Assembly: GCF_013402915.1 (NCBI RefSeq)
Contig: NC_050725.1
Coordinates: 1,096,377 to 1,160,376, forward strand
Direction of reading: 5' to 3'
DNA from: Zygotorulaspora mrakii
Lineage: Eukaryota > Ascomycota > Saccharomycetes > Saccharomycetales > Saccharomycetaceae
DNA: 64,000 nt
Part shown: one piece after another, positions 41,966 to 53,547 of the stretch
How positions within the stretch are numbered: position 1 is the first letter of the stretch
How the letters are laid out: the number at the start of each line of letters is the position of its first letter
Translations under genes and position numbers: made by a program
The notes under the pieces: generated by a model
Told to the model about the DNA's origin: nothing
Databases searched by the model: none
Seen by the model: only the letters and a program-made list of their open reading frames with translations

Positions 41966-42706
41966 AGTATAATGAGAAAAGTCTCCCATCCGGTCCCCCA
42001 CCCACCTTGCAGCTGAACTCTCAGAAGCACATTTCGTATATAGTTAGTACGACAATCCATTTGCATTCTTCACGTATATAGACAAACTTTTAAAAATTAG
42101 TTTGCATATTTTACGTTGTGTATATCTGTGAAATTACCAGCGGGACAGACGAAGGAAGACCGGAACAATTCACAACCCCGCATTTTTCGACAAACACAAG
42201 AAAAGCGGAGTTTAGCATTCAAATTGCGGGGTAATTACGAATAAAAGGATACGAAATTATGCAATCTCCGGTAGTTTGCAAACATACAAACGCGGGGAAC
42301 GTACCGAAAGAGGATCATCAAGGCAATGAGGGAGATGGGGGAGATGGGGGAGAGATGGGGGAGGGGCAGAGTTGATTTATCTAAACTCTTGACTCAAACG
42401 TATTTATTTGGGACTCAGATGCATGCCACTCCTCCGGACAGATTTTTTTGTCAGGTATCTCATTGAGTCATCAAAAATGATTATAGGTGAAGTGGGGGGA
42501 GCAGGGTGAGCGGGGGGGAAAGCGGCGGGAGAAGCGGCGGGAGCAGTTGCGAGAAGATCGATATCCCAATGGTAATACACACTCACACGTAGATGTATAT
42601 ATATACATGTGTGTATGTTTATAGGAACACTTCAGACATTGATAAATACAGTGGTGTCTTCCTTTTTAAGAGGGAGCCGAGGCAGGAAAATAGGAAGAAA
42701 TCGAAT
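41966..42706. other. Intergenic region with G-rich tracts
   Basis: Between DSE4 and the MFS transporter. It holds two strongly G-rich plus-strand tracts, 42330-42366 and 42494-42541, both with four or more runs of at least three G. A short TA/GT-rich repeat lies at 42592-42618. An in-frame upstream ATG at 42593 is considered unused. No other gene is seen. Confidence 0.55.
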
Positions 42707-44392
42707 ATGGGCTTCGAGAAACTAGGAATTAGGAATATTTTTGCCAGGGTCGAGGAAAGGCCAACGCCGCCAAAGGTCTACAACTGGAGAATTTACGCTA
42801 CAGCTCTTCTGGCCGCTACATCTTCTGTTCTAATAGGGTATGATAGCGGGTTTATTGGGGGCACGGTTGCTAACGAACATTTTCTGACGAACTTCAACAT
42901 GGAACCCCATACAACGAGAGCTCAAGATAGCACAGCAAATGTTATTTCTTGTTTTCATGCAGCTGCTTTTTTTGGAGCGTTGTTTGGGTACCCAATGGCT
43001 CACTTTTTCGGCCGTAAAATATCGCTGATAGTGTTCGCTGCAATCGGCACTGTTGGCTCTTCTATCATGCTGATCGCTGTAGGCGGCAATATAATTCCCT
43101 TATATATTGGACGTGTCATGACCGGACTTACTGTTGGGGCGTCAACAAATTTAACAGTCGTGTATTTGAGCGAAGTTGCACCTAGTTCCATTCGTGGTCA
43201 AATAGTTGCACTTTTCGAAGTTGGCTGGAGAGTCGGTGACTTAGTGGGGTTCTGGATCAATTATGGGGTTGTGGAGCATGTGGCACCAGGAAATCGTCAA
43301 TGGCTGATACCAGTGGCGATTCAAATTATACCGGCGGCAATGTTTCTGCTAGCATCTGTAGTGCTTGTTGAGTCACCACGTTGGTTGTTTCAAGTAGGGC
43401 GCGAGAACGAAGCACTGAAGAATCTTTGTTGGTTAAGACAACTCTCAATTGATGACGATTATATGGATTGGGAAATTAATTCCATTAAAGAATCAATTGC
43501 TCTGCAAAATAGCACAATAGGTAATGGTATACTTGATCCTGCCAAAGAAGTTTTCATCAATAACACAAAATACTTCAAAAGATTGGGAATAACATTTTGC
43601 TTGTTTTTATTTCAAAACTTTATGGGTATTCAAGCATTAAATTATTATAGTGTTACGTTGTTTCAGAGTCTTGGAGTTAGAGGTACAAACGCTTCCCTGT
43701 TTTCTTCTGGTTTATTTGCAGTTTGCAAGTTTATCTGCACGTTTATTTACGTTTTCCTTATTGTCGATCAATGTGGTAGACGGTATGCATTTTTGGTTTC
43801 CTCAACATTCTGCAGTATCTTCTTTTGGTACATCGGTGCCTATTTGAAAATTGCAGATCCCACACGACCAGGTGCAGATGCAGGACAAGGGGGGAAAGCC
43901 GCGATAGCAATGATGTATCTGTGGACTGTTTCTTTTATATGTGCTTGGAGTGGCGGACCGTTTGTATGGGCAGCTGAGGTGTACGAGCAGAATATTAGGG
44001 TTTTCACTCAGAGTTTAAATGCAGCGGTCTCTTGGGTACCTATTTTCATTATGACCAGGTTAACAACTAACATGGTCAATGCCATGCACTACGGTATATT
44101 CTTTTTCTTTGCTTCAATTGCCGCTCTTTCTGTACCATTTGTATTCTTCTTTGTCCCCGAAACTAAAGGGATTCCTTTGGAAGAAATCGATAGATTATTC
44201 GAGAAAGGCATTCCAGCATACAGAGCGCATAATATTGTCCACCAGTATTTGAAAGATTCTGTCGTTGAAGAGTCAGATAAAGGATCGACTGACTCCAATT
44301 ACGGTTTTGAAATATTCGATGCAGCAACGAAACAAAAAAATGAAGAGATTTTCATAGAGAACGCGGAAAACAGCAGCACATTTGAGCACTAG
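42707..44392 (+). CDS. MFS sugar-porter family transporter, quinate-permease type
   Basis: From the ATG at 42707 the protein is 561 residues, with 12 predicted membrane segments and sugar-porter motifs: GYDSGFIGG in TM1, FGRKIS in loop 2-3, VESPRWL after TM6 and VPETKGIPLEE after TM12. The N-terminus (RPTPPKVYNWRIYATALLA) is typical of fungal quinate permease-like porters rather than yeast HXT hexose carriers. The substrate could be quinate, a sugar or another polyol; I cannot decide. The longer frame from 42593 adds 38 residues from a simple-sequence region. Its place next to G-rich tracts is unusual. Confidence 0.85.
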   Translation: MGFEKLGIRNIFARVEERPTPPKVYNWRIYATALLAATSSVLIGYDSGFIGGTVANEHFLTNFNMEPHTTRAQDSTANVISCFHAAAFFGALFGYPMAHFFGRKISLIVFAAIGTVGSSIMLIAVGGNIIPLYIGRVMTGLTVGASTNLTVVYLSEVAPSSIRGQIVALFEVGWRVGDLVGFWINYGVVEHVAPGNRQWLIPVAIQIIPAAMFLLASVVLVESPRWLFQVGRENEALKNLCWLRQLSIDDDYMDWEINSIKESIALQNSTIGNGILDPAKEVFINNTKYFKRLGITFCLFLFQNFMGIQALNYYSVTLFQSLGVRGTNASLFSSGLFAVCKFICTFIYVFLIVDQCGRRYAFLVSSTFCSIFFWYIGAYLKIADPTRPGADAGQGGKAAIAMMYLWTVSFICAWSGGPFVWAAEVYEQNIRVFTQSLNAAVSWVPIFIMTRLTTNMVNAMHYGIFFFFASIAALSVPFVFFFVPETKGIPLEEIDRLFEKGIPAYRAHNIVHQYLKDSVVEESDKGSTDSNYGFEIFDAATKQKNEEIFIENAENSSTFEH

Positions 44393-45642
44393 TATTAAAT
44401 TGAAGAACCATCATTTACTGAACATTCATGTCGGAGGGATGCCTTTGCGAGTTGAGGTCACTCATCTTTCACCAACTTGTAGATCTGCTTCAACTCAACT
44501 GTTTTTGGCGTCTACACTCCTTTTTTTTTTTTCCCCAATGAATTGTAGATCGCAGGGTATATACAGCAAGGTGACTGTATAAAGACATATGGTCAATCAT
44601 AAACAGTCAGTCGAGTGTAAGGAAGTATGTAGTAACTACAAATGTAGGTAATTTACCATTCAGGTACTTATTCAATTGTATTTTTATCGTCTGGATTGCT
44701 GTTGATTGAATGAATGGGCGGATCAATTAAGCGGTAAAGCAGTCACCTAACAGGTTGATTTGTGCGTTTTAACGACATATTTTGTGCAGCATACGTCTAC
44801 TAGCTCTTAGATATGGCAGCATTTAGCATTATTTGTTACCTGTAAAACAATCAGTCAAGTTGATTGGCCGATTCGATATGTGTTTGTTGACAGATATCGT
44901 TGCCCTTATCAGTTCCCCAATCCATTTTCTCTAAAAACTATTGGAAACAAGAAATTGACCGAGAACGCTGTATATTTCAATCTGTTCCGCCACGCCACGC
45001 CACGCCACGCCATTCTACTATCACTGCAAAAAAAAATGCCAAGAAGAGTATGCATGCATAATCAGTTCTTTTGGAGCACGTTCTATGTACGCCTGTAAAA
45101 GTTTTGAATAGGCCAAGTAATATTTAGGCACAGCTCGCATGCCGTGTGCACTCAAGCTTCCTTATCTTAGATCAACAACTGTGAGAAAGGTGCTGAATTT
45201 CTTTTTTGAAACAAACGCGGCGACGTCGTTACTCGAAAATGAAGAAAAAATGCAAGACCCTTCTAGTTCCAATGTTCTCATAATGGAAAACTTCCACGAG
45301 CACGCTTCCAACCTGAGGTGGACGGAAGTAGGGGCGGCTCTGCCATTCTCTCATCAAGATACCACCAAACATATCCGACGGTAGCCATGGGAGGCACCTA
45401 ATAATGAAAAGAGGTCAGATTTTAGATGTAATCAGAAAGGATAGGAATAAAAACAGTAGATAAGAGAGAGAGACCTGTACCTTTTCCTTTTCGCAGCTTC
45501 TTTTGGAAGATTAGAGGATTAAGTAGCTTTCTTTTTCGTGTAAAAAATTTCGACTATAAATTAATATAAATTCAGCATATGAAATGCTACAATGAAATCT
45601 AAATATATATGATGAAATGACTGTCTAAGTAACACATTGTAT
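44393..45642. other. Gene-free stretch between two transporters
   Basis: About 1.25 kb. A pentanucleotide microsatellite of five CGCCA units lies at 44988-45012. Short frames (such as the one at 45139-45384) resemble nothing known. No RNA gene is seen. Confidence 0.45.
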
Positions 45643-47310
45643 ATGACGTCAGACGTCAAATTATCGTATGTCGCGGCTGAGAAGGCCACTAGCCAGGAAA
45701 GTGATGTCGAGTGCACGACAATTATCGAGGAGACCACGGAAGGTGTTCTTCACAATGATAGAACAAAACTCAAACAGGGGTTGAAGTCTCGGCACATCAA
45801 AATGCTGACTATAGTAGGGGTTTTTGGTACTGGTCTTTTCCTATCTTCTGGTGGAACATTACGAAGAGCTGGTCCTGTAGGGCTTCTACTTGCATACCTG
45901 CTTGTCGGTATAGTCGTCGGTTGCAATCAAATTGCAATCGCGGAAGTAGCGTCTTTCATGCCTGCTACAGGTGCTACTATAAGACATTCGGAACAATTCA
46001 TCGATGAGGCTGTTGGCTTTACATTTGGTTGGATTTCCACTTATTCCTCATTGATGCCGGGGGAATTATCTGCCGCCACAGTCATCATGTCTTACTGGAC
46101 AGATTTAAGTCCTGCTATCTGGATCACTGTGTTTGGAATTCTGTTTGTTCTCACAAACATTTACACGATCAAATTCTACGGGGAGATTGAGTACTTCTTT
46201 GGCTGGCTGAAGATTATTCTTATTTTTATTCTGATCATCACAGGATTAGTTATTGATCTTGGAGGTGCTCATAAAGAGAGACTCGGCTTCCATTACTGGA
46301 GGGATCCTGGTCCTTTCGCTGATTATCTTGTTGGTGGGAATATTGGAAAGTTTGTGGGCTTCTGGTCTGCCCTATCATCTGTTGTATATTCCTATTCTGG
46401 TGTTCAAGGTATCGCTGTTTTAGCAGGTGAAACAAAAAATAGTAGACATGCGATTTTCTACGGTGCTAAGGACGTTTTTGTCCGGATTATAGTTCTTTAT
46501 TTACTTAGTGTTTTCGTGTTAACACTAATTGTTCCATACAATGACCCATTGCTAGCCAATAGCACAGGTAATGCCAGATCAAGTCCTTTTGTTATTGCCA
46601 TGGAAGGTGCAGGAATTAAGGTTTTGCCACATATTGTTAATGCTCTGACTTTGACTTCTGCTTGGTCGGCAGGCAATTTAGCTATCATAGAAGGTTCAAG
46701 AGATCTCTTTTGTCTGGCAACGAAAAAGCAAGCTCCTCAAATTTTCTTAACAACTAGCAAGAGGGGTATTCCATGGGTTGGCATTCTTTTCATTGCAATG
46801 TTTTTACCCCTAGCTTATATGGCATGTTCAGAATCATCTGCTACTGTTTTCTCCTGGTTCCAAGAGTTGGTCTCTTCCAACACATTACTACGTTGGATAC
46901 TGATCTCTGCTAACCACATTCACATGGATAGAGCTCTAAAGGCTCAAGGGTATAGTAGATCTGATCTTCCCTATTCCGTTTCATACGCTCCTTTTGCTGC
47001 ATGGTTTTCAGGGATAATGTCTGTCATTTTCCTGCTGACTGGTGGTTTTTATAATTTTTTGCACGGTCATTTCTCTATTGAATCGTTTTTCACCAGATAC
47101 TTCATTATACCACTGGCCATATGTTTATTCACATTCTGGAAACTCTTCAAGAAAACGAGATATTTACGTCCAACAGAAGTGGATCTTGCCTCTATTTTTG
47201 AAGACATCAAAGAGAATCCAGAGAATGTAGAGAAAAGTGATCCTCTCTGGAGAAAGCTCCCGTTCAACCACAGTTCCAAAAAAGAAAATACTACCGGTGA
47301 CGCTCACTGA
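45643..47310 (+). CDS. Amino-acid permease, DIP5-like (YAT family)
   Basis: The first true ATG is at 45643, giving 555 residues. It is an APC-superfamily yeast amino-acid transporter with 12 hydrophobic segments. The TM1 region RHIKMLTIVGVFGTGLFLSSG and the segment SSPFVIAMEGAGIKVLPHIVNA with the following SAGN are diagnostic. It is closest in my memory to Dip5, the glutamate/aspartate permease, but the C-terminal third diverges and substrate is uncertain. It lies directly upstream of an ARG4 relic and in a nitrogen-related accessory region. N- and C-terminal tails are cytosolic and contain lysines suited to ubiquitin control. Confidence 0.83.
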   Translation: MTSDVKLSYVAAEKATSQESDVECTTIIEETTEGVLHNDRTKLKQGLKSRHIKMLTIVGVFGTGLFLSSGGTLRRAGPVGLLLAYLLVGIVVGCNQIAIAEVASFMPATGATIRHSEQFIDEAVGFTFGWISTYSSLMPGELSAATVIMSYWTDLSPAIWITVFGILFVLTNIYTIKFYGEIEYFFGWLKIILIFILIITGLVIDLGGAHKERLGFHYWRDPGPFADYLVGGNIGKFVGFWSALSSVVYSYSGVQGIAVLAGETKNSRHAIFYGAKDVFVRIIVLYLLSVFVLTLIVPYNDPLLANSTGNARSSPFVIAMEGAGIKVLPHIVNALTLTSAWSAGNLAIIEGSRDLFCLATKKQAPQIFLTTSKRGIPWVGILFIAMFLPLAYMACSESSATVFSWFQELVSSNTLLRWILISANHIHMDRALKAQGYSRSDLPYSVSYAPFAAWFSGIMSVIFLLTGGFYNFLHGHFSIESFFTRYFIIPLAICLFTFWKLFKKTRYLRPTEVDLASIFEDIKENPENVEKSDPLWRKLPFNHSSKKENTTGDAH

Positions 47311-48240
47311 TCCTTTTCCGTTACAAAATAATTGAATGGACTTTGACAGCATTTTTTATTATTGGAACAATCATACTTTTGAAATAAAGCCTTGGAAGAA
47401 TGCAGCCCAGATAATTTTTGTTGGAAACGCTGTACTCATCAGGATTAGCGACCTTTGTTCCTAAAGGGGTGACAGAACCGCGAGCTGACGTAGGGCCCTT
47501 TGTTGGAGTACGCACTTATTGCAGAGTTATTTAGACTGAGGAAAATTTTCTATGAAAACATCGGCACGGACGAGATAACAGGTGAAAGAACTTCACAACT
47601 TGAAATAGAGCTGATAATTTAGAAGCAAATCAATATAAATCATGCCTGGAAGCCAAAGTTCTATAGTCGAAATAGAGAATACCAAATAGCTAATTACATG
47701 GGTGACCTCTCTTCGAGCCACAATACTTCTCTTAGTTGGAATCTCAAAATGGTGGGAGTTTTCAAAGCTTTTCATGTGCATATCTATGCAATTTCACATA
47801 TTGTTAGATCGCAATGCACAATGACATGCGCCGTATTAATTTAGCGAGTACACCTCCCCACAGATGGCTGCTACATTCCTGCTGCAAAGGCATCTAAATT
47901 CTATCAATTGACTTCGGGCATGAATAGATTCTTTACATACCATGTGTATTTTGTAAACGCATAGACTATTCCATGAAGTGGAGCGCCCTGACAGCATTGT
48001 CATCGTATCTAATCTCCAAAAGAAACGTCGATATACCGCAAGCCCATTTTCCCCGTGGATGAAAATCATTTTTCTCGCTCCAAATATCAATCATGCCGGA
48101 GAAAGTACAACTTTTATCTCTGCTCAACATATAACAATTTTATAGGTACTAGATTAAGGAAGTGGTCATCGTAGCTACAATCAGTGATCATTGAGTTAAT
48201 GATCGCCACCAAATGTATTGAACATTTTGTTGAAATAAGA
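47311..48240. other. Intergenic region before the ARG4 relic
   Basis: About 0.9 kb, with only short unrecognised frames on both strands. No RNA gene or repeat is seen. Confidence 0.4.
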
Positions 48241-49560
48241 ATGGCAGCTGAAGCTAAAAAGCTGTGGGGCGGTCGGTTTTCCTGTGACACGGACCCTCTC
48301 GAACAGACCTTAAACTGCTCGCTGCCTTTCGGACAAACTATGTTTGCTGAGGATATTGAGAGAACTAGAGCACATACGTCGGTACAGAAGATGGTAAGAC
48401 ATTGACTATGTAGGAACGGCCGGAAATAATACGTGGTCTAGACACTATTCAAGGAACGGGAAAGTCTAAAATTTATCGACAAACCTGAAGACTGGAAACG
48501 AAAATATTAAATATTGCCAATAAGTGAACGGTAGGGGCATTTCTGGTACAGATATAGTCTGGGAGATTTACACCAGAGCATCTAGGAATGTCCTGGTTGC
48601 CACCGAATGAAGATAGTTTTCGCGGGGATTAATACCAAACTGCCCTCAACTAGTTCATCGAACTAATTGCCGTATTCTGAATAGTGCAAGAAAAAAGATT
48701 GACGGGTGACCTGATTAGTTTAACCTATTCGCTGGTCTGAATTATCAGCACCTTACATCACTCAGCTGAAAGACAATTTAGCACGACTTGCATTTGTTTT
48801 GGATCTCACGAGAAGATCTCATTTGCACTGTAGTGCTCTGGCTGGTGTTCCCTACAGGATCAAAAGACATTATCTGACTACGTTATTGGATTTGGGTTCG
48901 ATTTTAGGCAACATTCTGACCGTGGTTGGAGATCGTGATTTTGCGGTTGATGCACTCTTTTGAGGCAAAATCGTGGCGCTCACTAACCTGCGATGGTAGA
49001 AGACTCTGTTCCTCTTTGATGACATTGATTTTTAGTCTTTCGGACAACATTCGGCTGGATTGAATTACGTGCTAGAAAAGGTATTCTGATAGCCTGATAC
49101 TGATAAAAGGAAAAGCTCAAGTCGTCTCATAATGACAACCAAGGGCATTCTATTTACGTTCAATATAGATTTCACCAAGAAAAAAAGACGTAGTTTGCTA
49201 CAATTTCTACTAATGGCGGTTCTTTGGGAATTTTCAGCGGCGTGCGTGACTGTTATGCTCTCCATCAAGAAACTGATCAAGAAGTCAGAACTTGCAATTG
49301 ACCTACTTGCTGATTATTTTGTGAGAAAGTCAGAATCGATCCGTGAGTGCTCTCATATACCCACAAGAGGAATTGCCGCCTCCGAAAAACAATGATTTGC
49401 TGATATCGAGTGTTAATATCTTGGAATGTAGGCAAAAGGTCTAAAAATAATGCTTTTTATTTTTATTTGAGATGCGAGGATGCGAGTATCGAAAAAGATC
49501 TGCAGCAGTTAGAAATGTTACAATACGGTGTTGTACTAATTGAACTTTATTCGATGCTTG
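48241..49560 (+). pseudogene. Argininosuccinate lyase relic (ARG4-like)
   Basis: A decayed full-length argininosuccinate lyase gene, the enzyme that makes arginine and fumarate in the last step of arginine synthesis. The frame opens at ATG 48241 with the hallmark KLWGGRF and DPL...NCSLPFGQTMFAEDIERT, then stops at 48403. Homology then hops between frames: EIIRGLDTIQ near 48420, NLARLAFVLD with CSALAGVPY near 48780-48860, and VGDRDFAVDALF before a TGA at 48960. It ends with MTTKGILFTFN and LADYFVRKSESIRECSHI at 49132-49350. Several stops and frameshifts exclude function. The right end is approximate. ARG4 is not expected at this locus by synteny. Confidence 0.85.
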
Positions 49561-50910
49561 AGCTCGCAGTAAGAATTTCAACGGATATTTTATATGTTAC
49601 CTTGTGAAATAGCAGAATTCTAATATAGAGAACAATTTAAATTAAGCTCATAAATCAGTTTCATATCATCAAGAAATAAAATTCAAAATCCTTTTTGTTC
49701 TATGGACTTGGAGCAATTCATTTGAGCTGATCCCTATGTACGTTGATCAAAGTTTGGAGTGAAGGGCATCACCATTTGGTATTAAGTAATTTACCTGGTA
49801 CGTATTAACCACGAGCGGGAATACACACTTGAACAATAGAATGTTTCTTTTATGGTATGCCTTCAGCAGGAAAAAAGCTCTCGGTTTGTCTCATGGCACC
49901 ATGTAGAACAAACTTAACATACTTTCGTACCTATTTGGTAGCAAATAAAGCAAGGTCCCATCTATTACTAACTGCCTAAAATGTGTTTTCAGCAAGTTCC
50001 TGGCCTGTACTATTTCAGGCACGATTTGCACTGAAACTTTCATTTCCGTTCACCGTGCGACTGCAAAACTTGGTGAATTAGCAATTGGTTACTCTATAAC
50101 TATGAAAACGCTTTCACGCAAGCTCCTGTTTATCTCGCTATGTTTTACCCAGAATTTAAGGCTAGTTGCGGCTTTACTCCGGACTTATAACCATATCTTA
50201 TCGCTTTCCTTTTTCCGTTTCTTCTTTTCGTTTAGCAACGCTTTATCGAGAAATGTAGATACATACACATCGTGCAAAAATCGAACTTATATCCATGAAT
50301 AAGCGAAACCTCCATTTCAGTTAAGGGAGTATTAGTTGATTCAAAAGCGATACCTAGTGATAAACTTCTGAATCAAGCATGCCCCCTCCAAGACTACAGA
50401 TGTCAAAATCCCAGAGAGGTTTGTGGTGCACATGGCAGAGTAAGCTCCGATATCTGAGCGTTGAGTACATTCTTTGGCTGTGCTACTGATGATTTGAATA
50501 CATGGAACTTGAAGGATGATAAGTCGGTGTGAAAATGGAAAAGCCTAGATAACACCATTGCTCCATAAAAGATATGAGATTGCTCATGGTGCAATCTTTA
50601 TATTCACTTTCAATATATGATAAACCTTTTAGTAATGTGGTTCTTCGTGGAAATAAGTCAAGACTTCAATAAGACTCGAAACCAAAACAATCGTCTGGAA
50701 GTGCGTTACACATGCGGTTTCGAAAATAAACATAGTGGATGCTACGAAATCTACACCATCTTGGATTGCCCCAGTTTACACTATTGTATGGATTATTGTG
50801 TTAACACTGACCTCTAGCTTACACGTATGTATGTGGAAAGCAGGGCTTCTTCGGAGTTATTGATAATAACTTGGTTAGAAATTGATAATGATATTATGAT
50901 ATTCAGTTAT
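49561..50910. other. Gene-free stretch
   Basis: About 1.35 kb with only short frames (for example 50102-50302 and 50617-50817) that resemble no protein that I know. No RNA gene or repeat is recognised. Confidence 0.4.
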
Positions 50911-51335
50911 AGAGATATATAATTCCTTAGTTTTCTATATCATGAATTGAGATAAAACTAATTGAACTTGGATTAATATCTGGAAAATACGTCAATATTT
51001 ATACCTAACATTTTGCACCTAGCGAACCATAAGAGAGGACGACGAGTGAAGAATTCCATCGTCATCACACCATTTCCGATCCCATAGAATCCATAGTACA
51101 ACTGCTATTTCTTGTTCCATTCCATATACTTCGTCGTAGTCAGATTCCTGAATCGTTAACGTCTCGCGATAGGTTATCATCCGATTTCTTTCCAGGATCG
51201 ATTTATATTATGTCAGGGCTTCATCTAGCTTCATTTATTTTGCCGTATCGTTATCAATTGTCTTGCTTCTGATTCTTCTAAGTCATCTCTTTAATATATC
51301 TTATTTCTCTCACAATATCGATTTATATTTCAACA
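50911..51335 (-). mobile_element. LTR-like relic, copy 1
   Basis: Read on the minus strand it starts at 51335 with TGTTGAAATATA, has a TATAAATATTGAC promoter-like box near 51004-50990, and fades near 50911 (GGAATTATATATCTC). It is alignable by eye over most of its length with 55313-55781. The first ~53 bp are shared with the 58-bp mini-elements, apart from a 9-bp difference. A solo LTR of a Ty-like retrotransposon is the simplest reading. No internal retroelement genes and no target duplication are visible. Confidence 0.6.
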
Positions 51336-53547
51336 GAGGGGTTCAGGAATAATAAAAATTAAAAGTGAATTAAACTGTCAGAGTATATTTAGAAAGCTGT
51401 AAAGCTCTTTTAAATATGTAATCAAGTGGTACATTGGTAACTGTATAGCAAACTCAAGAGTAACATGATACGCTTCGAATTGTGGTCCTGAGAAAGTTGA
51501 AAGTCATTTGAGTCTGCTTAATTCACGGAGACAAAGTGAAAGCATCCTTTTTTGCGTTGTATCCACCATTTTTAATATGTTGCATTAGGAGTAATTCTCC
51601 ACTTTTATGTTCTGAATAGTGTTAGGCTTCAAGTCAAAGTCAACACACGAACTCGTAGCTCTTGATTATATGTAACGCCTTTCACTATAGATTGATTCGA
51701 AGGCACGCCTTTGGCTCACTTCATCTTATTTCTCACATGCTTCTTCCATGGCGCTGCTCTTTGAACCTATTCATTAGAAGGTGCCCTGCCTCCACATTTT
51801 TGCCTTCAACCTCCATACAGGTTCTCATATTTTCCTTAACAAAACCTCACAAAGATTGCATTCTCCGTATTTACGTAGCTTCATTAATAAGTCGATCGTT
51901 TGTAATTTATACTCATTTCCTGTATAGCACCAGAAATAAAGAAAATAAATGGGGTACGCGGAATCCACGGAGTCTGAATTGCACGATATTGCTTGTAAGT
52001 GTAGTTTTTCTTCGTTGGAATTTTTCATCCTACTCTCTTGGAGGTTGAACTCCGATAATTCGAGTTTCTTGGGAAAGCTGGAGGATGGAGTGTTCTTTTT
52101 AGTCATTTTTCAAAACAGTACAACCTATCGTCCTCTACTACCTATCAGCTTGACTCAATGGGTGCCTACTCGTATATGCGCCATCAGCTTGTACCAGAAG
52201 ATACTTTCAATAAAAGTGTTTTACTTTCAGGGCTAGTGTTCGGTGTTGTGCTTGACTCACTCGGACTTTCAGGAAGAACGTCAAACTCTACAAGTCTTTG
52301 CCTCTTTTCAGCGGCCTCTTTTATATTGCGAGGGGCACAAAATTCTATGGGATGGCCTGAAAACATCAGAAAAGAAGCAACTGATAACGATGCGTTCATT
52401 AGATCTTGGATACCCCCGCACCAAAATCGCTTTCGTGGTGATCACGTCATCTGTAACCCAAGCATTCAACTGTTCTGCGTTTTAAGTAACCCGGTGAATT
52501 TCGATCAACTTTGCGTCTGGCAGATGATACATTTTTCTTCAATACTTGCGAATTCTTTGCGTCATATTCTCAGCTTATTCACCAGTGGATGCTTAGGAAA
52601 AAATGAGAGACGTCATTGTCAGTTTATATATTGTCGAAATGTTGACAAAGGAGTACAAATCACAGACAATTTAAAGCTACCTAATCCCTTAAATTCATTT
52701 TTTGCACACATAGTAGATTTTCATTCATGATCCGTAATTTTTATGATGCGCTTGACTTCGATCCCCATTAAGCTGCATTATTTGAGGGAACATGCAAAGA
52801 AAGTGAAGATAACCAATGACTTCATATTGTGACACCAAGCAATATCTGTTGCTAGCTAGAGAGACATAGTACATCTTGAACTTATTGAGCATGTCAGTGT
52901 TGGCAAACATCTTTTTGCAATCACGGAGGATCTGAATTCCGTTTTCGAGCATACGTTTAACGAGGAAATATTTGGGGCAGATAAGGAATGAAACTAAAAC
53001 AATCAAAACTTCGACGCAGGAATTCAAGAAAGGAATGGTATTTCATTTCTTTTTTCTTATTGAGTGGTGTTGACATTCCAATCTTCTTGTTGCCTCGGTG
53101 ATAGTGAGATTAGTGCAAATAAATTTGAACCTTTGTTTTTTTTAGCTAAAAAAAAACTTCGCTGTGACATACCTTTCCGTGCAGTTGCCTTTTTTTTTCA
53201 ACAAATACGATAATAGCTGGTGGAAAGACTAAGCGTTCTGTTTAACGCAAAGTATAGCTAATAGCGAGATAGTTATGTAGATCTTCATGCACACAAGAAA
53301 AAGCGGTCCCTGAATGCTTATCACGTTCTTTGTAGGCCCGAAATGAAGTAGATACCTGAGCGACATCTCACATTTCCTGTGTTATATAAACCATGACTAG
53401 CATAGCGAATCTAATTACAAATATTCGTCTTATTTGAGGATATCACTTATGCTTTTGTAGACAGATATCTTTCGACAGCACTTTGAAGATCTCTGGTAAG
53501 AAGTTTTACAGATCAAAAGCAACTTATTGATTCAAGAATCTAAATAA
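51336..53547. other. Gene-poor stretch with unassigned frames
   Basis: About 2.2 kb. Overlapping medium frames occur on both strands at 51662-52730 (up to 190 codons) and 52725-53027 (minus, 100 codons), but none could be assigned to a family. Another decayed gene is possible. The part near 53140-53200 has T/A-runs typical of a promoter of the following permease. Confidence 0.35.

Noticed and set aside
44988..45012. CGCCA repeats as a functional element
   Set aside because: A five-unit microsatellite with no gene start or known factor nearby. Listed only as simple sequence.
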